This document shows, piece after piece, positions 1 through 8,168 of a stretch of 31,653 nucleotides of DNA (its first letter is position 1; each line of letters starts with the position of its first letter). The stretch comes from RGIG1959 sp964564305. Its GTDB lineage: Bacteria > Bacillota > Clostridia > Oscillospirales > Acutalibacteraceae. Where the stretch lies: contig CAZMAM010000016.1 in the NCBI GenBank assembly GCA_964564305.1, positions 1 through 31,653 on the forward strand, written 5' to 3'. The notes beneath the pieces were generated by a model. The model was not told where the DNA came from. It made no database searches and saw only the letters and a list, made by a program, of their open reading frames with translations. The translations under genes and the position numbers were made by a program.

Positions 1-3000
1 TCAGCGGGAGCGCGTGCCATTTGCCGCCGATAAAGCATTCCAGCTTAAAGGCAAAGGCGCGGGACTTCTCCGGATCGAGTGTGTAATTCTCCCCATTGAT
101 TACTTCGGCGGAAACGAGCAGATCGGTGGTTTTGACTTTGTTATAGTATTGCAAAACCCGGGAAACGGTTTCGGAGGCATCTACGCCATCTTTCGAAACA
201 TCGTAATCCATGGAGAAAGAAACGGAGGTATTCGCCGAACCGTCAGCTTGCAGAAATTGGTATTGATAATATCCGTCCGAAGCTTGAAATTCTTTAATAT
301 TAGCATTTGAGGCTTTCCCGCCGGCCTGCAAAAGTACGCTTGAATTATCTGTTGGTCTTACCACTCCCTTGTTTTGTTTATACAGACGAAAATATGTCTC
401 GTATCGGTACCTCGACTGCCAGTTACTCAGTTCCTGACCCCCTGCCTCACCGAAGGTTAGCGTATCCCCGATTTTGAAATCATCGAGAAAATCGGCGATT
501 TGTTTATCTTTGAGTACAAAGGCATTTGCGGTATTATCCTCAAGTAAATCCGCTAAGCCGGAATTGGCGCTTGCTTTGCCAACTGCTGAGATTTCGGTAG
601 CAGATGCCTTAAGCGAATCGGTGCGTGAAAACGGGATGTTGCCATAAGCGGTATCCGTCAAAAGATTTTCTGAACTACTTTCATCATACGGCGCCACATG
701 AAACGCGAATGTATCACGGTCGTCTTCCTCTTCGGATTGCGCGGTTTGCATACCAGTCACCAAACCGGGATTGAGGTTTTCGGTGACAATATCTTTTTGC
801 ACTTGTACGTTGGCTGTCGCAGGAATGGTGGTAAAATCGATAGAAAGATTAGATTCGCCCATGCCGCGCTCCAGATAATAGACCGTCATTGTGTGCACCA
901 TGGAAGGATCGGTATTGTTGATGTTGGCGGTGATAACCTTTTGTGTTGGTGATGGTAACGAAGTGGAATCTTCGGAAGGATTATAAGAATCCAAAAGCTC
1001 TGAAATCACTTTCACTTGGGGCAGAATGGTCTCCCCGGTGCCTTCAATACGCATGGCGCAATCCATTAATCCTATATCATCATCACTTTTCACACCACTG
1101 GCGTAAATATGGTACTTGCCATCTATAAATTTTGTCGCATAATTTCCACTGATATTATCGTGAATAGACGTATGGACTGGATTCCCCTGAATGCTTTGCG
1201 ATGGCAGTCTATAATAACCGCCACTGATATTAGAATAAGTGCAAGGTTCCGAAAGAATTTTCCCCGCTGTAGAGCTGTTATCGAAAAAGACAAATTGCGT
1301 ATCGCTGCTAAAATTCTTGCCGTTGGCATCTTTGATTACCGCTGGGTCAACCACAAATTCATAAAGGCGCGCAGACTGAGCATATCTCAATACATCACTC
1401 ATCGCATACGCGACATCCTCAGACGTACCGGTAACGGTATTCTCTTCAGCTCCGAAATTAATTTCTCCTTTCGATTGTTTGTGTGCGCCGCCGAGATCCA
1501 GCATCAACTGACCGTCGACAAACACCCACACATCGTCGTCGCCGGAAAAGGTGAATTTTGCGGGTTCCTCCTGTCCGTTCTCGGTACTGAACTTGCCGCC
1601 TTCTGGCAGCTTAAACTTTATTTCCATCTTGGTGCCAAAGCCAAAATTATGACCTAACCCTTTTTGGCGATTAAACGGAAAATATCCGGTCTCCGATCCC
1701 CATTGCTTATATTCACCTGTGCCTGAAGCATCCTGAAACTCCATATTGGGGACAGCGTATGTCGCATCATCATAGTAGTACTCTACTTGTGAAAATATAT
1801 CGGGATAATTGGAGCCACCACTTCCACTAAAATTAACAATATCCCCGGAATTTGCATTATTTCCTTTGGCCGAATTGAATTGATAATGGGTAATTTTGGT
1901 TGTTTCGTCTTTTTCTATCCGAAACGGGAATTGTGACTGCACCACATAACCCCGGCGATTGGAAGAATATAAATAAGAAGTTTCGTCTATTTTTTCAAAT
2001 TCCCCATTTAAATTAATAGACTTTGAACTACTGTATGTAGGAAAGTACTTCTTGCTAACCCCATCATCATGGATTAAAGCAAAATATAAATTTGACCAAT
2101 TTCCTGTATTGGCATCCCATTCACTTATTTTGTTATTAATCACTATGTAGTAATAATTATCATCCGCTCCGCTAACATTATATGTTTTGTTATCATATCC
2201 TTGAAAATTCGGTGTGAGATTTACATCGTCCTGAGAATACCATGCCGTGGGATTGTTGGTATACAGCACCTTTCCGAAGGAATGCGATAAATGCAGATAA
2301 GTCACCTTAGTTACATCACTAATGGAATTATTGCTAATATATATTCCCGTATACTCATTGGGTATGGCCAGAAAAAGAAGCCCTGTTCCATTTATTACTT
2401 TGTATTCGGTTTTTATTTCCTTTGATTGTCCGGCTTTATCGGAAATGCTGCCCATCAACCACTTCGCGTCAAAATACGGGGCATACGTTTTTCCGGCATT
2501 GCCTACCAGCAATTCCTGAAAATATTCGTTGGCAGATTCCGAATAGAAATTTTTCCCCAGTTCCGGATAGACCAAACCCATAACAGACTGGCTCATGTTA
2601 CTCAAGCCGTTCGCATTATTCGCCGCAAAGAATTTTTCCCATGTAGTATCTTCTCTATTCAAATCAGAATAATAAGTATGCAGCAAAGCGGAAGGATTTG
2701 TCAGTGGGTTGGTATCGTCTGGAACTTCTGTATGATCCCAAAAATTCCCAAAATAGAGCGGATAACGCCAATCATCATCGGTTAACGCCAAGCGATGAAT
2801 ACGACTATTGAATAAAGAAAACATATCCGCAGCATAGGTATTATACGTTTCGACATCTACTTCGGAATAATTTCCAGTTTTTCCCCAACTAGTGTTACCC
2901 CTTAAAATTTCTACATCAGAAAGATAATCATAATAGGTGGCGTCTACCCAAAGGACATTTTTAGTAGTTGAATTATTATTATGTGCCATTACCAATTTAT

Positions 3001-4495
3001 CGTATTCCGGCTGGGTATCGCTTTTCTTGCGCCATCTGTCGGAGTTGCTGCTTGACATATAATAAACGGTATCGGGCATAGTGACGGTTGAAGTAGAATC
3101 CGTGCCATTATAAGTGCCATCATCATACGCGGGGGTAAAGTTTTGTCCTTTGATCTGTTCATAATTTTCTTCCGTAATTTCAGAAAACACGGCATCGTTT
3201 GTTCCCTTGAGGGGGAACGTTGTCGGCGCGGAAGCGTCCAAAGTGGGATCTTCCAAGTAAGGATAAAAGATATAAGTGGCACCGGGAATCAAGCCCGAAC
3301 AGGGGTTAACTTTACCTGCCATATTTTGACCATCCTGCGTGACAAACCACCCTTTTCCCATTTCGGGATCTTCTTTTAGGGAAACCGGAATAATCACAGG
3401 TTCGCTTTTATCCTCAATAGCATAAATGTTTCCGTTTCCTGCCCAGTCCGCATTATAAACCCAAATTTTCCGCTGCAGGGAAAAATCAGAATGACTGGTC
3501 AGATTTGTAGGAGTATTAGGAAAGAAATATTTGGACGGAGCAAACTGCTCCTCATCCGAAAGCACAAAATAATTTTGATATTTACCCGCCGGATTGGTAA
3601 ACTGCGCCAACTCGACTTCGTACTGAGTTATCCCAGATATGTTATTCGGATTACCCGCCAACTGGTTGGCGCTGATTTCGTAAATTCTCGGATGGCTAGG
3701 GATGGCGCCCTCATACAGCACATACCCGCCGTGCTCAAGAATCTCCAGTGGGACGGTGGTAAGCCTTTTGGAAGTGACCGTATCTTCTCCTTCTAAAATA
3801 TACTCTTCACAGGAAAAACGAAAAGAGGTGACGTGGGCTTCGTTAAACTGATCCCTGTCGATATCGATATAGTAATAATCGCCCGCCTTTTCCGACGCGT
3901 ACTTTTTCAGCGGCGTTCCGGTGACGGCGATAGAATCTGTGCCGTTTCCTCCCGCCGGAACGGACACCGCAGCGCCGGCCGCGTTTAGCGCGGTGAGGGC
4001 GGGCGCGATGTAATGAGCCTTCTCTTTACGTTCAAACGATTCCACCGAATCCGCCAGAAAAATCACGCGGATGGCGGATTCGGCGCGGGCAGACTGATTT
4101 TGCGACGGATTCGTAACGGTCTTATCGCGTACAATCAAACGAACGGCCGAATTTAAACCTGTTCCTTCATCACCAAACGGAATTTTCAGGATATTAGATG
4201 CGTCTTGTCCACTATAATATTGGGCAGGTGTAAGTGTGGTGTGCCATTGTACATTATTTTGGTTATTCACAAATTGCGCCATATAATTTGTTGAAGTCAC
4301 TGAGGAACCGGTGGGCGCTAAAGTTGCCAAATTCACATAATAATCCCGGTCATCGTAGAATTTATCATTGCCCTCAGACGCCGCCGCGACATTAAAGAGG
4401 CCGCCGAGCGGAGCGAGCAGCGAAAAAACAAGCAAAAGCGAAAGCAAAAGCGCCGCCGCCTTTTGCCCGGTAGAGAGAGAAACCGCCTGTTTCAT
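1..4495 (-). CDS. Giant secreted surface protein with fibro-slime domain (3' end outside window)
   Basis: The frame is open without a stop from an ATG at 4495 to the window edge, giving about 1,498 residues; the C-terminus and any wall anchor are not visible. An AAAGGCGG ribosome site lies about 10 bases upstream of the ATG. Residues 1-40 form a signal peptide: MKQ, a Leu/Ala-rich core, then a likely cleavage near AAA-S. Most of residues 40-950 is Tyr/Asn/Asp/Ser-rich, beta-type sequence I cannot assign. At about 957-1020 lies a fibro-slime (PA14-like) signature containing FTFSGDDDVWVFVDGQ, then LGGAHKQSKG. Near residue 1205 is VYYLERGMGESN, the segment that commonly follows this domain in clostridial surface proteins, and then VQVQKDIV opening Cna-B-like repeats. 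The family is linked to adhesion or glycan binding, so an adhesin role is inference. The middle part is visibly more AT-rich than neighbouring genes. Its promoter may be phase-variable (4649-4677). Confidence 0.85.
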   Translation of the reverse strand, partial: MKQAVSLSTGQKAAALLLSLLLVFSLLAPLGGLFNVAAASEGNDKFYDDRDYYVNLATLAPTGSSVTSTNYMAQFVNNQNNVQWHTTLTPAQYYSGQDASNILKIPFGDEGTGLNSAVRLIVRDKTVTNPSQNQSARAESAIRVIFLADSVESFERKEKAHYIAPALTALNAAGAAVSVPAGGNGTDSIAVTGTPLKKYASEKAGDYYYIDIDRDQFNEAHVTSFRFSCEEYILEGEDTVTSKRLTTVPLEILEHGGYVLYEGAIPSHPRIYEISANQLAGNPNNISGITQYEVELAQFTNPAGKYQNYFVLSDEEQFAPSKYFFPNTPTNLTSHSDFSLQRKIWVYNADWAGNGNIYAIEDKSEPVIIPVSLKEDPEMGKGWFVTQDGQNMAGKVNPCSGLIPGATYIFYPYLEDPTLDASAPTTFPLKGTNDAVFSEITEENYEQIKGQNFTPAYDDGTYNGTDSTSTVTMPDTVYYMSSSNSDRWRKKSDTQPEYDKLVMAHNNNSTTKNVLWVDATYYDYLSDVEILRGNTSWGKTGNYSEVDVETYNTYAADMFSLFNSRIHRLALTDDDWRYPLYFGNFWDHTEVPDDTNPLTNPSALLHTYYSDLNREDTTWEKFFAANNANGLSNMSQSVMGLVYPELGKNFYSESANEYFQELLVGNAGKTYAPYFDAKWLMGSISDKAGQSKEIKTEYKVINGTGLLFLAIPNEYTGIYISNNSISDVTKVTYLHLSHSFGKVLYTNNPTAWYSQDDVNLTPNFQGYDNKTYNVSGADDNYYYIVINNKISEWDANTGNWSNLYFALIHDDGVSKKYFPTYSSSKSINLNGEFEKIDETSYLYSSNRRGYVVQSQFPFRIEKDETTKITHYQFNSAKGNNANSGDIVNFSGSGGSNYPDIFSQVEYYYDDATYAVPNMEFQDASGTGEYKQWGSETGYFPFNRQKGLGHNFGFGTKMEIKFKLPEGGKFSTENGQEEPAKFTFSGDDDVWVFVDGQLMLDLGGAHKQSKGEINFGAEENTVTGTSEDVAYAMSDVLRYAQSARLYEFVVDPAVIKDANGKNFSSDTQFVFFDNSSTAGKILSEPCTYSNISGGYYRLPSQSIQGNPVHTSIHDNISGNYATKFIDGKYHIYASGVKSDDDIGLMDCAMRIEGTGETILPQVKVISELLDSYNPSEDSTSLPSPTQKVITANINNTDPSMVHTMTVYYLERGMGESNLSIDFTTIPATANVQVQKDIVTENLNPGLVTGMQTAQSEEEDDRDTFAFHVAPYDESSSENLLTDTAYGNIPFSRTDSLKASATEISAVGKASANSGLADLLEDNTANAFVLKDKQIADFLDDFKIGDTLTFGEAGGQELSNWQSRYRYETYFRLYKQNKGVVRPTDNSSVLLQAGGKASNANIKEFQASDGYYQYQFLQADGSANTSVSFSMDYDVSKDGVDASETVSRVLQYYNKVKTTDLLVSAEVINGENYTLDPEKSRAFAFKLECFIGGKWHALPL

Positions 4496-4549
4496 ACATA
4501 CATTCCGCCTTTCCCTGTTATCAAAATGCGCTATAGCCAAAATTCTAAA

Positions 4550-4568
4550 GCAACACCGCGCAAAGACC
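4550..4568 (+). repeat. Dispersed short repeat, copy A
   Basis: GCAACACCGCGCAAAGACC. It matches copy B (8362-8380) at 18 of 19 bases. It lies in the leader of the giant surface-protein gene, between its predicted promoter and start codon, in inverse orientation to that gene. The flanking bases (AAGCTTGCGC) also resemble the GACGCTTGC that follows copy B. No function can be assigned. Confidence 0.5.
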
Positions 4569-4648
4569 AAGCTTGCGCAAAAAACGCGTGCAAAACGCAA
4601 AAAAGTAAAAGAAAAAAACATTGGTGAAAAATAGAATACGCCAAGTGA

Positions 4649-4677
4649 ATTATACAATATTACCCCCCCCCATGCAA
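4649..4677 (-). promoter_or_regulatory. Predicted promoter of surface protein with C9 tract in the spacer
   Basis: On the minus strand: -35 TTGCAT (4677-4672), 17-base spacer, -10 TATAAT (4654-4649). Nine of the 17 spacer bases are one homopolymer (C at 4663-4671 on the plus strand). Transcription would begin near 4642, leaving a leader of about 147 bases before the ATG at 4495. Gain or loss of a base in the tract would move the spacing off its optimum. Confidence 0.65.
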
Positions 4678-4773
4678 GAACATTTTGTGCAAAAGGAAGA
4701 AAAACAGCATTTTAACCGAAAATAAAATAAATATTTTGGAATATAACCCTATAATCTATTCACATTTGCCGAG

Positions 4774-4812
4774 AACCGGAGCAAAAAGAAATCCCCCGGC
4801 GCAAACCGGGGG
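4774..4812. repeat. 39-bp direct repeat, left copy
   Basis: Identical over 39 bases to 6022-6060, with divergence at both edges. The two copies bracket the Rpn-family gene and its promoter. Each copy contains a complete minus-strand terminator hairpin plus about nine extra conserved bases (AACCGGAGC). Confidence 0.85.
4783..4812 (-). terminator. Rho-independent terminator of the Rpn-family gene
   Basis: On the minus strand CCCCCGG pairs with CCGGGGG around a 6-base loop (4793-4812), followed by the U-rich run ATTTCTTTTT. It sits about 80 bases downstream of the stop codon of the 4890-5864 gene. Confidence 0.85.
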
Positions 4813-4889
4813 AAATATAACTATCTTAAATACATGTACCTAAGGGCAATATAATGCGCAAAACTCAACCATTTTGCTTTGATAAGCGA

Positions 4890-5864
4890 TTAATTCGCAG
4901 GCGCTCCGTTCGGTTCGGAAAACCATTTTTGCACAGTGGGTATGCTGACGTCCACCATATCGGCGATGTCGTTTAACGCCATACCCTTTTTGCGAAGGCG
5001 GTACGCGGTATCCCGCGCCTTTTTCATTTCACCTTCCGCGCGGCCTTTTTCCATGCCTCTGGCCATACCCTTTTTCATGCCTTCCGCGCGGCCTTCCCGT
5101 CTGCCTTCCGCACGGCCTTTTTCCATGCCTCTGGCCATGCCCTCTTCGATTTTATCTCTATCGTAGGCCGCCTTGATTTGGTCTTCGTCATATAAGCTAA
5201 TCATAATGTCTTTAACCTCCTGCTCGTGTTTGGATAGGTACTCTCTCAATATATTTCTGTCTTTGCATATCCGTATGGTCTCGGTGACCGCTTTCAGCGT
5301 CTTGCCGTATAAACGCGTTTGCTCATCAAATACTTTCGTGAACGTGATATATTGGTAAACGATGTCGCCTTCCTGGCCTTCCGTCAGCACATGAATCTTC
5401 AAATCCAAATCGCTTTCTTTGCCTTGCGGATTGCTGAAAAACTCTTCCGAAAGCGAATAAACGTCTTTTTCCAGCTTCTTCTTTCCGGTATAGATGACAT
5501 AGACCTCCGGCCTTGGTATGGCAAGCTTTTTGCTCCCGTAGAGATTGAGCTCTTTTTCCCCGATGTAATCGTGATAGGTCTGTGCCAGATACAGCAAAGC
5601 GCGAATGAGAATACTCATCGACCATGTGGACTGCGCTTCCGCGAGAACCACAAGCTGATCGCCCACCGTGAAACCGAGATCGTTGTAGATGGCGTTCACC
5701 ATGACATTCTCGAGCGTGACGATGTGAATCATATCCTCCGTAAACTGCTCCTTGGTCTCCGGGTGCAGGGCATAGTAGAGTTTCAGCACATACTCGCGAT
5801 CCTGAAAAAGATGCGTAAACACATTATCCTTCGCTGTTCGCTTAAAAGACGGATCCGTATTCAT
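4890..5864 (-). CDS. Rpn-family PD-(D/E)XK nuclease / putative transposase
   Basis: 324 residues. The ATG at 5864 is chosen over the GTG at 5873 because AAGGAG ends on that GTG's first base, while it lies 8 bases before the ATG. The N-terminal two-thirds matches the Rpn/'PD-(D/E)XK nuclease family transposase' type: KDNVFTHLF near residue 12, and a nuclease core with NDLGF (Asp62) and VVLAEAQSTWS (Glu76, Gln78). Family members are recA-independent recombination-promoting nucleases, usually multicopy in clostridia. Residues ~240-280 are a low-complexity run of G-M-x-x-G and E-G-R-x-E-G units, encoded by near-repeats in the DNA (about 5038-5145). The C-terminus, KGMALNDIADMVDVSIPTVQ, is a helix-turn-helix. 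The gene has its own promoter and terminator and is bracketed by 39-bp direct repeats. Confidence 0.88.
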   Translation of the reverse strand: MNTDPSFKRTAKDNVFTHLFQDREYVLKLYYALHPETKEQFTEDMIHIVTLENVMVNAIYNDLGFTVGDQLVVLAEAQSTWSMSILIRALLYLAQTYHDYIGEKELNLYGSKKLAIPRPEVYVIYTGKKKLEKDVYSLSEEFFSNPQGKESDLDLKIHVLTEGQEGDIVYQYITFTKVFDEQTRLYGKTLKAVTETIRICKDRNILREYLSKHEQEVKDIMISLYDEDQIKAAYDRDKIEEGMARGMEKGRAEGRREGRAEGMKKGMARGMEKGRAEGEMKKARDTAYRLRKKGMALNDIADMVDVSIPTVQKWFSEPNGAPAN

Positions 5865-5927
5865 GGGAATCACTCCTTTATCTATGCGATTTATGCGCCA
5901 TTTGTGCGGCGCTTATTTACCAATTTC

Positions 5928-5956
5928 ATTTTACGGCTTTTCAAAGGGTTTGTCAA
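5928..5956 (-). promoter_or_regulatory. Promoter of the Rpn-family gene
   Basis: Minus strand: TTGACA (5956-5951), 17-base spacer, TAAAAT (5933-5928). Transcription would start near 5921, about 57 bases upstream of the ATG at 5864. The rest of 5865-6021 holds no gene that I can see. Confidence 0.8.
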
Positions 5957-6021
5957 GCAGCGACGGGGGAATTTATGAGAGAAAGGTCCATCGCTCCTTT
6001 AGATAATCCCATCATGGGAAT

Positions 6022-6060
6022 AACCGGAGCAAAAAGAAATCCCCCGGCGCAAACCGGGGG
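6022..6060. repeat. 39-bp direct repeat, right copy
   Basis: Perfect copy of 4774-4812. It lies downstream of the radical SAM gene and upstream of the Rpn-family promoter, so the pair encloses the whole Rpn transcription unit (about 1.25 kb from repeat to repeat). Confidence 0.85.
6031..6060 (-). terminator. Terminator of the B6/ECF/radical SAM operon
   Basis: Same hairpin as 4783-4812: CCCCCGG/CCGGGGG stem at 6041-6060, followed on the minus strand by ATTTCTTTTT. It lies about 70 bases after the radical SAM stop codon. A small perfect hairpin (GAACCG-TAAG-CGGTTC, 6115-6130) overlaps that stop codon. Confidence 0.8.
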
Positions 6061-6128
6061 GGAAAAATCTATGCACGCGCATAAAAAAGATGATGAAAAT
6101 ACAACGCTTCCTTGGAACCGTAAGCGGT

Positions 6129-6725
6129 TCACGCAAATTTGCGCAGCCGAAAAGGCACGCCCAATGACCGCGCGAGGGTTTCGCAGCGGGCAATTTGATC
6201 GGGTGAAATGACATCCACCGCCGTGACCGTCACATGAGGCACCTGATCCTTACACTCGCGGACAAATTGCAGCATTGCCTCAAACGCCGGTTCCCCAAAG
6301 GATGGGCGGGTCACGGCGACATATTCCGCCGCCGTGGAGGCGTTTAGGCTGACGGAAACGGAATCGATGAGGCCATGCAAAAGCGGCGGCACCGGTTTGC
6401 TCAAGGACAGCGAAGCAAGGCCGTTGGTGTTCAGGCGAACGGGAATATCGCTTTGGGCGCGGATGCATCGGCACACCTTCAGCAACAAATCCAACCGTTC
6501 GGTCGGCTCGCCGTAACCGCAAAAGACCACTTCGGAATATGCCGACAAATCACGGGCGAAAAAGGCCGCCAATACTTCCTCTTCGGAAGGGTCGCGTTCC
6601 AGCCAAAGGGATTCGGCGTCCCCCAAACCGGAATGGCCTTTGCGAATACAAAAAGTGCAGGAACAGGTGCAGCGATTGGTGAGGTTAACATACAAACCGC
6701 TTCCAATCTCGTAGAGAATGGTCAT
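6129..6725 (-). CDS. Radical SAM protein of the TatD-linked type
   Basis: 198 residues from the ATG at 6725; AAAGGAAG lies about 10 bases upstream, and the start is 5 bases past the stop of the ECF gene, so translation is probably coupled. The frame stays open further upstream, but that part overlaps the ECF gene and has no homology-like character. The radical SAM iron-sulfur motif CxxxCxxC is Cys19-Cys23-Cys26 (TNRCTCSCTFC). CGYGEPTERLD (near 75-85) is the SAM-binding GxGEPT region. RLNTNGLA and DSVSVSLNA follow the usual strand order. The short length and YEIGSGLYVNLTNRC opening fit the family described as TatD-associated radical SAM proteins; no tatD gene is in view. Substrate is unknown. 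It is the last gene of a kinase-ECF-radical SAM operon. Confidence 0.85.
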   Translation of the reverse strand: MTILYEIGSGLYVNLTNRCTCSCTFCIRKGHSGLGDAESLWLERDPSEEEVLAAFFARDLSAYSEVVFCGYGEPTERLDLLLKVCRCIRAQSDIPVRLNTNGLASLSLSKPVPPLLHGLIDSVSVSLNASTAAEYVAVTRPSFGEPAFEAMLQFVRECKDQVPHVTVTAVDVISPDQIARCETLARSLGVPFRLRKFA

Positions 6726-6730
6726 GAAAA

Positions 6731-7249
6731 CTAACTTCCTTTCCGGTGCAAAAGACGCTGCTTGACTTTGGCGGCGTCCAGCACCAAACCCAAAATCACA
6801 AAGAGCGCAAATCCGCCGCCCGACTGGAACAACCCCGCAGTAGGAATATTCAACAACGGAGTAATCCAATTGCCGTAGAGAATGACTTCGGCAAAATAAT
6901 ACCCGATAATATTCACCGCGGCGGCGCCGAGCCCGCCCAATATATTGCGGCGGTTGACGATTTTTTCTGTTGCGGAAGTCAGGCAAAGCGTCATGACCGC
7001 CTTAATGACAACGGTAAACGGCGCCCACATCGGCGCGCCCGTGAGTAAATCCGCCAAGCCCCCGCCAATGGCGGCGGCGGCTGCGGCGTACGGCGTGGGC
7101 AAAAAGGCGGCCGCAAGACAGACAAACGCATCTCCCAAATGCACATAACCGGAAGAACCTATCGGGATATGAAACAGATAGGCGGTAGTCAATGTGATAA
7201 ACGCAGCAAATAAAGCCGACGAAGTGAGGTATACGATGCGTTTGTTCAT
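6731..7249 (-). CDS. ECF transporter S component, probably for a B6 vitamer
   Basis: 172 residues with about five to six hydrophobic segments, the size and layout of ECF-type substrate-binding (S) proteins. Characteristic features are the N-terminal TSSALFAAFITL helix, YVHLGDAFVCLAAAFLP (near 35-51), the Gly/Ala-rich AAAIGGGLADLLTGAP turn, and a short basic C-terminus. Family members bind a vitamin or metal and dock with a shared energising module (two ATPases plus EcfT), which is not encoded here. TAGGAG lies about 9 bases before the ATG. It is 82 bases downstream of a pyridoxine-type kinase gene in the same direction, with no terminator between, so pyridoxine/pyridoxal/pyridoxamine uptake (PdxU-like) is the best guess. 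The substrate is inferred from context only. Confidence 0.8.
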   Translation of the reverse strand: MNKRIVYLTSSALFAAFITLTTAYLFHIPIGSSGYVHLGDAFVCLAAAFLPTPYAAAAAAIGGGLADLLTGAPMWAPFTVVIKAVMTLCLTSATEKIVNRRNILGGLGAAAVNIIGYYFAEVILYGNWITPLLNIPTAGLFQSGGGFALFVILGLVLDAAKVKQRLLHRKGS

Positions 7250-7331
7250 TTATATTACTCCTAACTCAAAAAATTCGCAAGCTGAGAATGAACGAAATGG
7301 GACACTATTTTTGCCGAAACACCACAGGCGG

Positions 7332-8168
7332 TTAACCGATAAGATCGGAAAGACACCGCTCAAAAAGCACGCCGTCTTTGGGATCGGCGCCAAGGGACAA
7401 AGTGAGCGCCACCGCATGGCTGACAAACGCGCCCGCTTTTTGCGCGGCGGAACGCGCATCCATGCCGCGCATCAACCCTCCGCACAGGGCGGACGAGAAT
7501 AAATCGCCGGTTCCGGGATAAATGCCGGGCGCACGCGTATGCTCACAGAAAACGGCCGAATCTTCCCCCGATTCATAAACCGCGTTTGCCACCGTCTCCG
7601 CCCCGGTGCGCAGGCCGGTGAGCACCACCGTACTCGGGCCGAAACGGGCGATTTTGCGGCAAAGGGAAAGGGCAGCTTCTGTTCCCGGCGATTCTCCGGT
7701 ATAAGGGGTATCGGTGAGCAGACACGCTTCGGTGATATTCGGGGTCACGATATCCGCACGGCAAACCAACCGGCGCATGGCCGCGCACATTTCTTCGGTA
7801 TACGTCACATACATCTTTCCGTTATCCGCCATCACCGGATCGACCAGCAGCAACCGGTGAGGAAACGCCTCGCAAAAAGATTCCACCAGCGAAATCTGGG
7901 AGAGCGAACCCAAAAACCCGGTGTATATTCCCTCAAAAGAAAAGCTTTCCTGTTCCCAAGCCCGGCTGTACGCCGCCATATAGGGCGTGAAATCGAGAAA
8001 ACTGTAATGGCGGTATCCCGTTTGCGCCGACAAAACCGCCGTGGGCAACGGGCACGCCTGAGACCCCATTACCGAAAGCACCGGTATCGCAACGGTGAGA
8101 GACGCGCGACCCATGCCGGACAAATCGTTGATACATACCACGCGAGGAACCGGATTGTTCATAACCAA
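7332..8168 (-). CDS. Pyridoxal/pyridoxamine kinase (PdxK/PdxY family)
   Basis: 278 residues, ribokinase-like fold; phosphorylates pyridoxal, pyridoxamine or pyridoxine with ATP to make the 5'-phosphate. Visible motifs are an N-terminal INDLSGMGRASLTVAIPVLS segment, DPVMADNGKMY (near 110-120), TPNITEA (near 140), and PGTGDLFSSALCGGL (near 215), which carries the catalytic Asp and anion hole. The family consensus is DPVMGD; here Gly is replaced by Ala. The start is either TTG at 8168, six bases after AGGGAG, or ATG at 8162, twelve bases after it; TTG is kept for the spacing. It is the first gene of a kinase-ECF-radical SAM operon. A hydroxymethylpyrimidine kinase is the main alternative, but the motif set favours B6. 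Confidence 0.85.
   Translation of the reverse strand: MVMNNPVPRVVCINDLSGMGRASLTVAIPVLSVMGSQACPLPTAVLSAQTGYRHYSFLDFTPYMAAYSRAWEQESFSFEGIYTGFLGSLSQISLVESFCEAFPHRLLLVDPVMADNGKMYVTYTEEMCAAMRRLVCRADIVTPNITEACLLTDTPYTGESPGTEAALSLCRKIARFGPSTVVLTGLRTGAETVANAVYESGEDSAVFCEHTRAPGIYPGTGDLFSSALCGGLMRGMDARSAAQKAGAFVSHAVALTLSLGADPKDGVLFERCLSDLIG

Noticed and set aside
1109..1657. A 182-codon plus-strand frame, and several smaller ones between 1 and 4500
   Set aside because: All lie opposite the continuous minus-strand frame of the giant surface protein, which has a signal peptide and a recognisable domain.
4890..5864. Classical insertion sequence with terminal inverted repeats around the Rpn gene
   Set aside because: The flanking 39-bp repeats are direct, not inverted, and no target-site duplication or IS ends were seen.
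5319..5978. A 219-codon open frame on the plus strand
   Set aside because: It is antisense to the Rpn-family gene and has no promoter or recognisable domain.
6726..6986. N-terminal extension of the radical SAM protein to an ATG at 6986
   Set aside because: It would overlap the ECF gene by about 250 bases and adds Arg-rich sequence unrelated to the family; the ATG at 6725 has a good ribosome site and the family's usual N-terminus.
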